Positions 42,962-52,050 of a DNA stretch of 64,000 nt are shown here, one piece after another. Origin of the DNA: Pseudoclavibacter terrae (GTDB lineage: Bacteria > Actinomycetota > Actinomycetes > Actinomycetales > Microbacteriaceae); contig NZ_WBJX01000006.1 in NCBI RefSeq assembly GCF_008831075.1, positions 1 to 64,000 on the forward strand, written 5' to 3'. Position 1 is the first letter of the stretch. Each line of letters begins with the position of its first letter. The translations under genes and the position numbers were made by a program. A model generated the notes under the pieces. It had not been told where the DNA came from. It worked only from the letters and a program-made list of their open reading frames with translations, and did no database searches.

Positions 42962-45094
42962 TCAGATGTGGTGGTGCGCGTGCCGCACCTCCACCGCGTA
43001 CACCTGCACCGAGGGACCCGCCAGACCGGTGAGCTGTCCTGGGATCAGCACGCGGCTCGAGCTGAGCGCCTCGTCTGGGTGCTCGTGCGTCGAATCCCAG
43101 AGCAGACGGTAGCCCGTGACGTCGTCCACTGCGGGCGCCCGCAGGGCCGCGTCGTCCTCGCTGCCGTGGATGACGAGGAGAAGCCGGTCGACGAGCATCC
43201 GCTCGCCGTCCACGAGGACCGCGTCACCCGTGAAGTCGGCGTCGGCCTCGGGGATGTAGGCGTCGAGCAGCACCTGCAGGGTGCGGCCACCAGGCCCCTG
43301 CCATGAGCCGTCGCCCATGGGGTTGCCGAGCGCGTCGAACCACCGCCGCCTCGTCCCGTGCTCGCTGAGCGCGTGACCGTGGTTGAAGCTGCTCGGGCGC
43401 AGCACCTGGTGCTTCCCCCGCAGCTCGATGAGTCGCCGCGTGTGCGCGAGCTGAGCGAGCTGGATCTCGCTGAGGTCCCAGGAGAACCAGGTGAGCGGCG
43501 AGTCCTGGTTGTAGGGGTTGTTGTTGCCCTTCTGCGACCTCGCGACCTCGTCGCCGGCCGTGAGCATGGGGACGCCCGCGCTCAGGAGGACCGTGCTCAG
43601 CAGGTTGCGCATCGAGCGGCGGCGCAGGGTCTCGATGCTGCTGCTCTCGCTCGGCCCCTCCACTCCGAAATTCCACGAGCGATTGTCGCCGGTGCCATCG
43701 CGACCGAGTTCCGCGTTCTGCAGATTGTGCTTGACGTTGTAGGAGACGAGATCACGCAGCGTGAAGCCGTCGTGCGCGGTCACGAAGTTCACCGAGGCCA
43801 GCGGGCCGCGGTCATCGCTGAACATGTTGGAGGAGCCGGCGAGCGACGTGCTGAAGGCGCCAGCACCTTCGGGGTGGACGCCGGAGCTGCGCGCCTCGGC
43901 GATGTCGCGCACCCAGAACGAGCGGGCGTGGTCACGGAAGCTGTCGTTCCACTCAGACCAGTCCTCCGGGAAATTGCCCGTCTGCCAGCCGCCCATGCCG
44001 ACGTCCCACGGCTCGGCGATGAGCTTCGTGTCCGAGAGGCGCTCGTCGTTGACGATGGCCTCGAGCAGCGGGTGGTGGCGCTCGAAGGCGTGGTGCGCGT
44101 TGCGTCCGAGTGTCGCCGCGAGGTCGAAGCGGAAGCCGTCGATGCGGAACTCCTCGACCCAGTAGCGGAGCGAGTCGATGATGAGCTCGCGCACGATCGC
44201 CTCGGACGTGTCGAGCGAGTTGCCGCATCCGGTCTGGTCGACGGGGTTGCCGTGCATGTCGTGGCGGTAGTAGGTGGCGTTGTCGAGACCGCGGAACATG
44301 GACGTCTCGTCGCCACGGCCGCCCTCGGACGTGTGGTTGTAGACCACGTCGAGGTAGACCTCGATGCCGGCGGCGTGGAGGTGCTTGACCATGCCCTTGA
44401 ACTCGCGGGCGATGGCATGCGGGCCGGCGGCGCGGGCGCCGGGGGAGGCGTAGTCGGCGTGCGGGGCGAAGAAGCCGAGCGTGTTGTAGCCCCAGTAGTT
44501 CGCCATGCCCTGGCGTCGAAGGAACGACTCGGAGGCGAACGCGTGGACCGGCAGCAGCTCGACGGCCGTGATGCCGACAGACTGGAGGTAGGCGATCGTG
44601 TCCTCGTGCGCGAGGCCCGCGTAGCTGCCGCGCAGGTGCTCCGGCATGTGCGGGGCGAGCTGTGTGAACCCCTTGACGTGCGCCTCGTAGACGACGACGT
44701 CGCGCAGCGGCAGCAGGGGCGCACGCACGGTCCCCCAATCGAACGGCTCGGTCTCCACGACCTGCGCCGTCCAGATGGGCACGGCGACGGTGCCGACATT
44801 CGAGACCTGCCTGGCGTACGGCTCGACGAGCAGCCGGTGCTTGTCGAAGGCGCTGGTGCCGGTCGTCGGCCCGTCTGCGCGCACCGCGTATCGCTGGCCG
44901 TTCACGAGCTCGGCGCATTCGGCCTGCCAGATGCCGCCGGGCATGCTGGCCATCTCGACGGTTCGCGTGATGGTGCCGTCGGCGTCGATGAGGCAGAGGG
45001 TCATCGCGGATGCGTGCGCCGAGAACACGCGGATGCGCGCGATCCCCTGATGGTGGGTGACGCCGAGATCGGAGCGGGTCTGTGAGTCGAGCAT
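42962..45094 (-). CDS. glgX: Glycogen debranching enzyme
   Basis: 710 residues from the ATG at 45094; upstream codons in frame are not supported. CBM48-like N-domain, then GH13_11 motifs: [72 protein letters not shown] (nucleophile), LIAEPWDVG (acid/base) and [21 protein letters not shown]. It cleaves alpha-1,6 branches of limit dextrin. It is divergent from the cysteine desulfurase gene; the TAAACT hexamer at 45101-45106 on the plus strand lies just upstream. It is the first gene of the glg block. Confidence 0.95.
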   Translation of the reverse strand: MLDSQTRSDLGVTHHQGIARIRVFSAHASAMTLCLIDADGTITRTVEMASMPGGIWQAECAELVNGQRYAVRADGPTTGTSAFDKHRLLVEPYARQVSNVGTVAVPIWTAQVVETEPFDWGTVRAPLLPLRDVVVYEAHVKGFTQLAPHMPEHLRGSYAGLAHEDTIAYLQSVGITAVELLPVHAFASESFLRRQGMANYWGYNTLGFFAPHADYASPGARAAGPHAIAREFKGMVKHLHAAGIEVYLDVVYNHTSEGGRGDETSMFRGLDNATYYRHDMHGNPVDQTGCGNSLDTSEAIVRELIIDSLRYWVEEFRIDGFRFDLAATLGRNAHHAFERHHPLLEAIVNDERLSDTKLIAEPWDVGMGGWQTGNFPEDWSEWNDSFRDHARSFWVRDIAEARSSGVHPEGAGAFSTSLAGSSNMFSDDRGPLASVNFVTAHDGFTLRDLVSYNVKHNLQNAELGRDGTGDNRSWNFGVEGPSESSSIETLRRRSMRNLLSTVLLSAGVPMLTAGDEVARSQKGNNNPYNQDSPLTWFSWDLSEIQLAQLAHTRRLIELRGKHQVLRPSSFNHGHALSEHGTRRRWFDALGNPMGDGSWQGPGGRTLQVLLDAYIPEADADFTGDAVLVDGERMLVDRLLLVIHGSEDDAALRAPAVDDVTGYRLLWDSTHEHPDEALSSSRVLIPGQLTGLAGPSVQVYAVEVRHAHHHI

Positions 45095-45100
45095 GAGGCC

Positions 45101-45231
45101 TAAACTGTTCGAATTGAGTGGTCGCCGCCGCGTGGCGGCTGCACGGACTGTGTGCGTGCGCGCTGCGGTGCGCACGGATCGCGCAAGTCTATGTCGAGAG
45201 TGCCCGTATCCAGGGCAGGGCGGGGAGTGTA
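45101..45231 (+). promoter_or_regulatory. Structured leader of the cysteine desulfurase gene
   Basis: TAAACT (45101-45106) is a plausible -10 and would give a leader of about 120 bases. The leader holds GCCGCC-GCGT-GGCGGC (45124-45139) and a second GTGCGC...GCGCAC pairing. GGGGAG precedes the ATG at 45232. Regulation is unknown. Confidence 0.4.
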
Positions 45232-46443
45232 ATGGCCGTTTACCTCGACCACGCCGCGACGACCCCGATGGTGCGCGAGGCGCGGGAGGCGCTCCTTGCC
45301 GGCTTGGACCTGACGGGGAATCCGTCGTCGATTCATGGCCATGGGCAGGCCGCGAAGCGCCTGCTCGAAGGCGCGCGGGAGCGTGTCGCCGCGGCGCTCG
45401 GCGCCGACCCGATCGAGGTGGTCCTGACGTCTGGTGGCACCGAGGCCATCAATCTCGGCATCAAGGGCCTGTACTGGGCGAGGCGGGAGCAGGACGCGGC
45501 TCGCGTCCGGGTCCTGGCGCCTCGTGGCGAGCATCACGCCAGCGTCGACGCCGTCGAATGGCTCGTCGCCCACGAGGGGGCCGTCGTCGACTGGCTGCCG
45601 GTCGACGAGTCCGGCGTCGTCGACCTCGGTGTCGCCGAGCAGCGGATGCGGGAGCACGCGAACGAGGTGGCGCTCATCACCGTCATCCTCGCCAACAACG
45701 AGGTCGGGTCCGTGCAGCCGGTCCGCTCGCTCGCCGCGCTGGCGGCCGAGCATGGGATCCCCGTGCATGTCGACGCCGTCGCCGCCTTCGGGCACATCCC
45801 GGTCTCGTTGCGGGAGCTCGACGTCGCCGCGCTCAGCGTCTCGGCGCACAAGATCGGCGGGCCGGTCGCGATGGGCGCGCTCGCGCTCGCCCGCGCCCAC
45901 ACCGTCGAGGCGCTCATCCACGGGGGTGGGCAGCAGCGGGGCGTGCGCTCTGGCACCCAGGACGTGCCGGCCGCTCTCGCCTTCGCAGCTGCGACGGACG
46001 CGGCGATGTCGCGAATGGAGACGGAGGGCGCCCGCCTCGACGCGCTCGCGCGCCGTCTCGCGGGTGGCCTCGCGCGGATCCCGGGCGCCGAGCTGCGCGG
46101 CGCCCCGATCGACGGCGTCCTCCAGGACGCAGGAGTCGAGGTGCGTGCACGGGTGCCTGGCAACGTGCACGCCACGTTCGACGGCTGCCAGGGTGACTCC
46201 CTGCTCTTCCTCCTCGACATGGCCGGGTTCTCCGTCTCCACCGGCTCCGCCTGCCAGGCAGGCATCGCCGAGCCATCGCATGTCCTGCTCGGCATGGGCC
46301 TGGACGAGCGAACGGCGCTGAGCGCGCTGCGCTTCACGCTGGGCGCGTCGACCGGCGACGCCGACATCGCCTCACTCCTCGACGTCCTGCCTCGGATCGT
46401 GGAGCAGGCGCGAACGGCCGGGTTCTCCGACCGGACCGTGTAG
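45232..46443 (+). CDS. Cysteine desulfurase (NifS/IscS family)
   Basis: 403 residues from ATG 45232. PLP-enzyme motifs are VYLDHAATTPMVREAREAL, GNPSSIHGHGQ, LTSGGTEAINLGIKG, EHHASVDAVEWL, ILANNEVGSVQPV, HVDAVAAFGHIPV, SVSAHKIGGPVAMGAL (PLP Lys) and STGSACQAG (persulfide Cys). It mobilises cysteine sulfur. In many actinobacteria this gene directly precedes mnmA, whose tRNA thiolation needs that sulfur; here about 6.5 kb of transport and regulator genes separate them. Confidence 0.95.
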   Translation: MAVYLDHAATTPMVREAREALLAGLDLTGNPSSIHGHGQAAKRLLEGARERVAAALGADPIEVVLTSGGTEAINLGIKGLYWARREQDAARVRVLAPRGEHHASVDAVEWLVAHEGAVVDWLPVDESGVVDLGVAEQRMREHANEVALITVILANNEVGSVQPVRSLAALAAEHGIPVHVDAVAAFGHIPVSLRELDVAALSVSAHKIGGPVAMGALALARAHTVEALIHGGGQQRGVRSGTQDVPAALAFAAATDAAMSRMETEGARLDALARRLAGGLARIPGAELRGAPIDGVLQDAGVEVRARVPGNVHATFDGCQGDSLLFLLDMAGFSVSTGSACQAGIAEPSHVLLGMGLDERTALSALRFTLGASTGDADIASLLDVLPRIVEQARTAGFSDRTV

Positions 46444-46478
46444 CGTTCTGTCACTTTCTCCGCCCGCAGCGCATCTGC

Positions 46479-46496
46479 CTCCGACGCGCGTCGGAG
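46479..46496. promoter_or_regulatory. 18-bp perfect palindrome over the ABC-exporter -35 region
   Basis: CTCCGACGC joined to GCGTCGGAG with no spacer. It ends 16 bases before the TACGCT -10 at 46513, so it covers the -35 position. A zero-loop palindrome suits a dimeric repressor better than a terminator, though it also lies 38 bases after the desulfurase stop. Confidence 0.55.
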
Positions 46497-46512
46497 TGTC
46501 GGCGGATGCGCC

Positions 46513-46518
46513 TACGCT
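46513..46518 (+). promoter_or_regulatory. -10 element of the ABC exporter (leaderless)
   Basis: TACGCT, then GACGCC and ATG at 46525, a leaderless spacing. Confidence 0.45.
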
Positions 46519-46524
46519 GACGCC

Positions 46525-48402
46525 ATGACGATGCGAGGTGCAGGAGGCGGGCCACCCGCCGGTGGCCGTATGCGGGACGAATCCGTGATCCGGGCGGCGA
46601 ACGAGCAGGCCCCGAAGATCGACGGCCTCTGGCAGCGGGTGCTTCACCTGTTCTCGCCCTACCGCGGGAAGATCGCGATCGCGCTCGTGCTGGTGCTCAT
46701 CACGGCGGCCATCTCGGTGCTGCCGCCGCTGCTGACCGAGCAGGCGTTCGACGTCGGCCTCTTCCCGCCGGGAGGCACCGGGCCGAACATCGGCGAGCTG
46801 TGGAAGATCGTCGGGCTCATGGCGGTGCTGTGGGTCGCCTCGAGTGCGCTCGGGGTCGTGCAGACCTACTTCACCGCCAGCGTCGGCAACTCCGTCATGG
46901 GCGACCTGCGTGTGCGCCTCTTCGATCACCTGCAGCGCATGGAGCTCGCGTTCTTCACCCGCACGAAGACCGGGGTCATCCAGTCCCGCCTCCAGAACGA
47001 CGTCGGCGGAGTGGCGTCCACACTGCAGTCGATGATCACGAGTGTCGTCGGCAACATCGTGACCGTCCTCGCGGCGGTCGTCGCCATGGCGCTGCTGTCC
47101 TGGCAGCTGACCATCATCGCGTTCGTCCTCATGCCGGCGCTCGTCTGGGCGCAGCGACGGGTCGGCCAGGTGCGCGCCCGCATCGCGACGAAGACGCAGG
47201 AGTCGCTCTCCGAGATGACCGCCATCACGCAGGAATCGCTGAGCGTCTCCGGCATCCTGCTCGCGAAGTCGTTCGGGCGCGAGGAGGCGGAAGGGCAGCG
47301 GTACCGCTCGGAGAACGACCGGCAGATCGGGCTGCAGGTGAAGCAGACGATGAGCGGGCAGACGTTCTTCGCCTTCGTGTCCATCGTGTTCTCGCTGGTG
47401 CCCGCGGCCGTCTACATCGTCGGCGCCTACCTCATCACCGGCGGCGTCGACCTCACGGCGGGTGCGATCGTCGCGTTCACGACGGTGCAGACGAGGCTCA
47501 CCATGCCGCTCATCGGGCTCATGCGCATCGGCCTGGAGGTGCAGACGTCGAAGGCCTTGTTCGCGCGCATCTTCGAGTACCTCGACCTGAGGCCTGCCAT
47601 CACGCCGTCGCCTGCGCCCATCGCACTCGACGAGTCGAGGCTCGGCGAGGTCGAGTTCGAGCACGTCTCGTTCCGGTACCCGGACGCGGAGGTCGACTCG
47701 GCCCCCACGCTCGACGACGTGTCCTTCACGGTCCGCCCGGGGGAGTTCGTCGCGTTCGTCGGGCCGAGCGGTGCCGGGAAGACGACGATCGGCTACCTCG
47801 TGCCCAGGCTCTACGAGGTCTCGTCAGGTGCCGTGCGGTTCGCGGGCGCCGATGTGCGCGACCTCGACCACGACGCGCTCATCGCCAACACGGGCATCGT
47901 GAGCCAGGAGAGCTACCTGTTCCACGCGTCCATCGCCGAGAACCTGCGCTTCGCGAAGCCGGACGCGACGCAGGCCGAGATCGAGGAGGCCTGCAGGCAG
48001 GCCAACATCCACGAGACGATCTCGAAGTTCCCCGACGGCTACGAGACGCTCGTGGGGGAGCGGGGCTACCGTCTGTCCGGAGGCGAGAAGCAGCGCGTCG
48101 CCATCGCCAGGGTCCTGCTCAAGGACCCGGCCGTGCTGGTCCTCGACGAGGCGACGAGCGCGCTCGACACGAGATCGGAGCGGTTCGTGCAGCGTGCCCT
48201 GGACGAGGCCTCACGCGGCCGCACGGTTCTGGCCATCGCTCACCGCCTCTCGACGGTCAAGGACGCCGACCTCATCTGCGTCATCGACGAAGGCCGCATC
48301 GTCGAGCGGGGGAACCACGCCGAGCTCATGGCGAGGGGAGGCCTCTACGCGGCGCTCCATGAGGAGCAGCGCACCGACGTCCAGCCCGAGCTCGAGACCT
48401 GA
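46525..48402 (+). CDS. ABC exporter half-transporter (membrane and ATPase fused)
   Basis: 625 residues. An N-terminal cytoplasmic segment, a six-span ABC membrane domain (about 50-345), then the nucleotide-binding domain: Walker A FVGPSGAGKTTIGYLVPR, Q-loop GIVSQESYLFHASIAENLRF, signature YRLSGGEKQRVAIAR, Walker B VLVLDEATSALD and switch AHRLSTV. All ATPase residues are present, so it should be active as a homodimer or with an unseen partner. Substrate likely drugs or lipids by family. It opens the accessory block between the desulfurase and mnmA. Confidence 0.93.
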   Translation: MTMRGAGGGPPAGGRMRDESVIRAANEQAPKIDGLWQRVLHLFSPYRGKIAIALVLVLITAAISVLPPLLTEQAFDVGLFPPGGTGPNIGELWKIVGLMAVLWVASSALGVVQTYFTASVGNSVMGDLRVRLFDHLQRMELAFFTRTKTGVIQSRLQNDVGGVASTLQSMITSVVGNIVTVLAAVVAMALLSWQLTIIAFVLMPALVWAQRRVGQVRARIATKTQESLSEMTAITQESLSVSGILLAKSFGREEAEGQRYRSENDRQIGLQVKQTMSGQTFFAFVSIVFSLVPAAVYIVGAYLITGGVDLTAGAIVAFTTVQTRLTMPLIGLMRIGLEVQTSKALFARIFEYLDLRPAITPSPAPIALDESRLGEVEFEHVSFRYPDAEVDSAPTLDDVSFTVRPGEFVAFVGPSGAGKTTIGYLVPRLYEVSSGAVRFAGADVRDLDHDALIANTGIVSQESYLFHASIAENLRFAKPDATQAEIEEACRQANIHETISKFPDGYETLVGERGYRLSGGEKQRVAIARVLLKDPAVLVLDEATSALDTRSERFVQRALDEASRGRTVLAIAHRLSTVKDADLICVIDEGRIVERGNHAELMARGGLYAALHEEQRTDVQPELET

Positions 48403-48427
48403 GTCGCGCTGACGCGGCGGCGCTCGT

Positions 48428-49696
48428 CTACCGAGCCAGCTGGATCTCGTCCTCGATCTTCCACGTGCCGGCGAGCGCCGGGGCAAGCGGGATGACGCCG
48501 AGCGTGAGCACGGCCAGGAGCCCCAGCGAGATCGACCAGTTGCCGGTTGCCGTCGCCAGCACCCCGACTGTGAGTGGGGCGAGGGCCGCGAGGGCGTAGC
48601 CGACGAGCTGGACGAACCCGCTGAGGATCGCCGAGCCCCGCTGACCCGCCGCGCGCAGGCCGATGAGCGTGAGGCAGATCGGGAAGATGAGCTGCCCGAA
48701 GCCGATGAGGACGACCCAGAGGACGGGAGCCGCGGTTGGAGCGAAGATGAGGCCGGCGTAGCCGAGCGCAAAGCCGGCGGCGGCGGTGATGAGCGGCCAC
48801 GTCGTCCCGAGGTGCTTGATGACGAGCGGCGTGGCGAGGGAGAGCGGGATGCCCATAGCTGCGAACAGCGAGAGGTAGCCGGCCGCCGCGACGGTGTCGG
48901 CGCCCGCCCGCTCCTGCAGGATCGTGGGCAGCCATCCGAAGCAGCAGTAGGCGTTCATCGATGAGACGGCGAAGGTCGTCGCGAGCGCCCACGCCCGCTT
49001 CGAGCGCCAGATGGACTTGGCGGGCTTGGCGCGCGTGCCGTCGGGCAGCGTCACGGCCCCGGTCGTCGGGGGGACGTGGCCGCGCGCTGCGCGCACCTGT
49101 GCGCGCACGAGGAGCACGATCCACGGCACCGCGGCGGAAGCCGCCACGATCGCCCACATGGACAGCGAGGTCCGCCATCCGCTGGCCAGGGCGACGGGCG
49201 CCGCGACGAGGGGCGGCAGCATCGTGCCGAGCGCCACGATGATCGCGTAGGTCGAGGTCATGACGGGGATGCGCGAGCGGAAGTAGGTGATGACCACCGG
49301 TGGCAGGAGGATGTTGCCGATACCCATGCCGAGCAGTGCGATGCCGCTGCCGCCGAGCAGCGTCGGCAGGTTCGGGGCGGCCCCGCGGAGGAGGTGGCCG
49401 GCGATGATCGCGGCGAGCGCGACGACGATGAGCAGCTCGAGGCGGACCCGGCGGAGGAGCCACGGGGTGATGAGGCCCGCGATCGCGAAGGCCACAGGGG
49501 GCAGCATCGTGAGCACGCCGGTGGTCGTCCCCTCGAGTGGGAGGTCGACCGAGATGAGGTCGAAGATCGATGACGCATTGGTGACGGCTGTTCGCAGGTT
49601 CAGCGCGAGCAGGACGAGCGCGAGGACGGCGATGGCGGTCCAGAACCATGGTGACCGCGGCGCGCCCGCTGGCGTCTGGGAGGGGAGAGTCGACAC
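48428..49696 (-). CDS. MFS transporter, CynX/NimT type
   Basis: 422 residues from the GTG at 49696, preceded on its strand by TACAGT and eight bases, a leaderless spacing; an ATG at 49756 is the alternative. Twelve spans are visible, for example WTAIAVLALVLLALNLRTAVT (the LRTA motif after the first span is typical of the CynX/NimT group), GVLTMLPPVAFAIAGLITPWLLRRVRLE and NAYCCFGWLPTILQERAGAD. Relatives move cyanate, nitroimidazole or unknown small compounds. It is divergent from the tetR gene, which may regulate it. Confidence 0.87.
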   Translation of the reverse strand: MSTLPSQTPAGAPRSPWFWTAIAVLALVLLALNLRTAVTNASSIFDLISVDLPLEGTTTGVLTMLPPVAFAIAGLITPWLLRRVRLELLIVVALAAIIAGHLLRGAAPNLPTLLGGSGIALLGMGIGNILLPPVVITYFRSRIPVMTSTYAIIVALGTMLPPLVAAPVALASGWRTSLSMWAIVAASAAVPWIVLLVRAQVRAARGHVPPTTGAVTLPDGTRAKPAKSIWRSKRAWALATTFAVSSMNAYCCFGWLPTILQERAGADTVAAAGYLSLFAAMGIPLSLATPLVIKHLGTTWPLITAAAGFALGYAGLIFAPTAAPVLWVVLIGFGQLIFPICLTLIGLRAAGQRGSAILSGFVQLVGYALAALAPLTVGVLATATGNWSISLGLLAVLTLGVIPLAPALAGTWKIEDEIQLAR

Positions 49697-49771
49697 GAGG
49701 TGCAACTGTACCCAGCAGCGTCCAGGATTCTTGCACTTGTGAAAGTTTGCACTCATGCATATTGTTGAGGG
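49697..49771. promoter_or_regulatory. Divergent promoter/operator region, MFS and TetR genes
   Basis: The minus-strand -10 TACAGT is at 49705-49710 and the plus-strand TATTGT at 49760-49765 (six bases before the tetR GTG). Between them TTGCACT occurs twice, at 49731-49737 and 49747-49753, a 16-bp direct repeat and a candidate TetR site. The region is AT-richer than its surroundings. Confidence 0.5.
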
Positions 49772-50386
49772 GTGTCGAACCCAGCCCTCTCCCTTCGCGA
49801 GCGCAACCGCATCGACTGCTGGCATGCCATCCACGACGCCGCCGCCGATCTGACGATCGCGCGCGGCCTCGACGAGACGACGATCGACGCCATCAGCGAG
49901 CGCGCGGGTGTCTCGCGAAGGACCTTCTTCAACTACTTCCCGAGCAAAGAGGACGCGGTGCTCGGCATGCAGGCGCCCACGCTCCCCGAGGGTGCGCTCG
50001 ACGACTTCCGGGCAGGCGAGGGCGATTCCTTCGGTCGCACCATGCGGCTCATGCTCGCGGTGCTCGACTCGGCGATCCCCGACCACGACGACTTCCCCCG
50101 CCGACGCACGCTCGCCGACCAGCACCCCGTGCTCGAGGAACGACTCAGGCGCCACATCAGCGCGGCCGAGGACATCGTCCTCTCGATCCTGACCGAGCAG
50201 GGCGGCGACAGCTCCACGGAGTCGCTGCCGGACGGCATCGAGTCGGCGAAGGCGCTCCTCTCGCTCGCCGCGACCATCCTCCGCTTCACGAGCAGGAACG
50301 ACCCCCAAGGCGTTCTGGCAGACAGGGAAGCCGCCATCAACCACTCCATCGACATCTTCCGGAAAGCGATCTCAGAAGCCCTATGA
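49772..50386 (+). CDS. TetR-family transcriptional regulator
   Basis: 204 residues from a GTG. The N-terminal HTH reads AIHDAAADLTIARGLDETTIDAISERAGVSRRTFFNYFPSKEDAV (about 19-63), a textbook TetR DNA-binding domain with FFNYFPSKE. The C-terminal ligand domain is divergent. It overlaps the following MFS gene by ATGA, so it probably autoregulates this two-gene operon and may also repress the divergent MFS gene. Confidence 0.93.
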   Translation: MSNPALSLRERNRIDCWHAIHDAAADLTIARGLDETTIDAISERAGVSRRTFFNYFPSKEDAVLGMQAPTLPEGALDDFRAGEGDSFGRTMRLMLAVLDSAIPDHDDFPRRRTLADQHPVLEERLRRHISAAEDIVLSILTEQGGDSSTESLPDGIESAKALLSLAATILRFTSRNDPQGVLADREAAINHSIDIFRKAISEAL

Positions 50387-52023
50387 CGACTCCCCCCAGC
50401 ATCGATTCGCAGGTTCGCGCCGACGCTGCCCCCGGCGCAGAAGCCCGGACCAGGACCGAGGCGCGGCCCGCCACGCCAGCGACCGGCGCGGGCGCAGCGA
50501 GCGCGCAGCGCCGCAGCATCGTGCCGCTCTTCCTGGGGCTCATGGTCACGATGCTGATGGCATCGCTCAACAACACGGTGCTCTCGAGCGCCATGCCGAC
50601 CATCGTCGGGGAGCTGCACGGCGTCGAGCACATGAGCTGGGTCGTGACCTCCTTCATCCTGGCCTCGACGGTCATGATGCCGGTCTACGGGAACCTCTCC
50701 GACCTCTTCGGCCGCAAGCCGCTGCTGCTCATCGCCATCGGCCTCTTCATCGCGGGCTCCGTACTGGGCGGCCTGGCTCCATCCATCGAGCTGCTCATCG
50801 GTGCGCGCATCGTGCAGGGTCTCGGCGGCGGTGGCCTCATGATCCTCTCCCAGGCGGCCATCGCGGACGTCGTCCCGGCTCGTGAACGCGGCAAGTACAT
50901 GGGCGTCATGGGCGCGGTCTTCGCGTTCTCGTCCGTCGCCGGCCCGCTGCTCGGCGGCTGGTTCACCGAGGGCCCGGGATGGCGCTGGGTGTTCTGGATC
51001 AACCTGCCCCTCGGCGCCCTCGCGCTCCTCGCGACCATCTTCCTGCTCCGGCTGCCGAAGCGCCCCGCCCACGAGCGCACGCGCATCGACGTCGGCGGCA
51101 TGGCGCTCATCTCTCTCGCCACGACCGCCCTTGTGCTCGTCGGCACCTGGGGTGGGTCGCAGTACGCGTGGACCTCGCCGACGATCCTGCTCCTCGCCGC
51201 GCTCGCGGTGGTCTCCGCTGTCGGCTTCGTCGTCGTCGAGCGCAGCGCCGCGAACCCGATCATGCCGCTCGGCATGTTCAAGGACCGCAACTTCATCCTG
51301 ACCACGATCGCCAGCCTCGCCACGGGCGTCATCATGTTCGGCACGCTCGGCTACATGCCCACGTACCTGCAGATGGTGACGGGCTCCGGTCCGACCGTGT
51401 CCGGTCTGCTCATGACCCCCATGATGGGCGCGCTCCTCATCACATCCATCCTGAGCGGGCAGTACGTGTCTCGCACGGGTCGGTACAAGTGGGTGCCGAT
51501 CGCCGGCGCCGCCGTGCTCGGTGCGGGCCTCGTCGTGCTGTCGTTCGTCACCGTCGAGAGCCCCGTGTGGATGATCTGCGTCGCCCTCGGCATCATGGGC
51601 GTCGGGCTCGGTGGCAGCATGCAGCTGCTCACGCTCATCGTGCAGAACTCGTTCCCGGCTCGCATCGTGGGAACGGCGACCGCTGCCAACAACTACTTCC
51701 GGCAGGTCGGCGCAACGCTGGGCTCTGCGGTGGTCGGCTCCGTGTTCGCCGCCCGCCTGACGCAGATGGTGGCCGACCGGCTGCCCGCCGGTGCCGCACC
51801 GGAAGACGGCGCGAGCTCGTTCACGCCCGCCGCGATCGCGCAGCTCCCCGACCAGCTGCGCGCCATCATCGTCGGCTCGTACAACGAGGCGCTCATCCCG
51901 ATCTTCCTCGCGCTCGTGCCGCTGACCGTCATCTCCATCGTCGCGCTGTCGTTCCTCAAGGAGAAGCCCCTGGCGACAGGGTCGGAGCCGGCCACGACCA
52001 CGTCAGCGACGCAGGTCGGCTGA
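50383..52023 (+). CDS. MFS drug transporter, DHA2 (14-span) type
   Basis: 546 residues. A 45-residue Ala-rich head precedes 14 predicted spans. Motif A is YGNLSDLFGRKPLLLIAIGLF, motif C GAVFAFSSVAGPLLGGWFTEGPGWRWVFWINLP, with the DHA2 element LGGGGLMILSQAAIADVVPARERGKYMG. It is the EmrB/QacA-like class exporting drugs by proton antiport. Co-translated with the upstream TetR regulator. Confidence 0.93.
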   Translation: MTTPPSIDSQVRADAAPGAEARTRTEARPATPATGAGAASAQRRSIVPLFLGLMVTMLMASLNNTVLSSAMPTIVGELHGVEHMSWVVTSFILASTVMMPVYGNLSDLFGRKPLLLIAIGLFIAGSVLGGLAPSIELLIGARIVQGLGGGGLMILSQAAIADVVPARERGKYMGVMGAVFAFSSVAGPLLGGWFTEGPGWRWVFWINLPLGALALLATIFLLRLPKRPAHERTRIDVGGMALISLATTALVLVGTWGGSQYAWTSPTILLLAALAVVSAVGFVVVERSAANPIMPLGMFKDRNFILTTIASLATGVIMFGTLGYMPTYLQMVTGSGPTVSGLLMTPMMGALLITSILSGQYVSRTGRYKWVPIAGAAVLGAGLVVLSFVTVESPVWMICVALGIMGVGLGGSMQLLTLIVQNSFPARIVGTATAANNYFRQVGATLGSAVVGSVFAARLTQMVADRLPAGAAPEDGASSFTPAAIAQLPDQLRAIIVGSYNEALIPIFLALVPLTVISIVALSFLKEKPLATGSEPATTTSATQVG

Positions 52024-52050
52024 ACCGGGTCCGCGGCTCTCGCAACGCCG

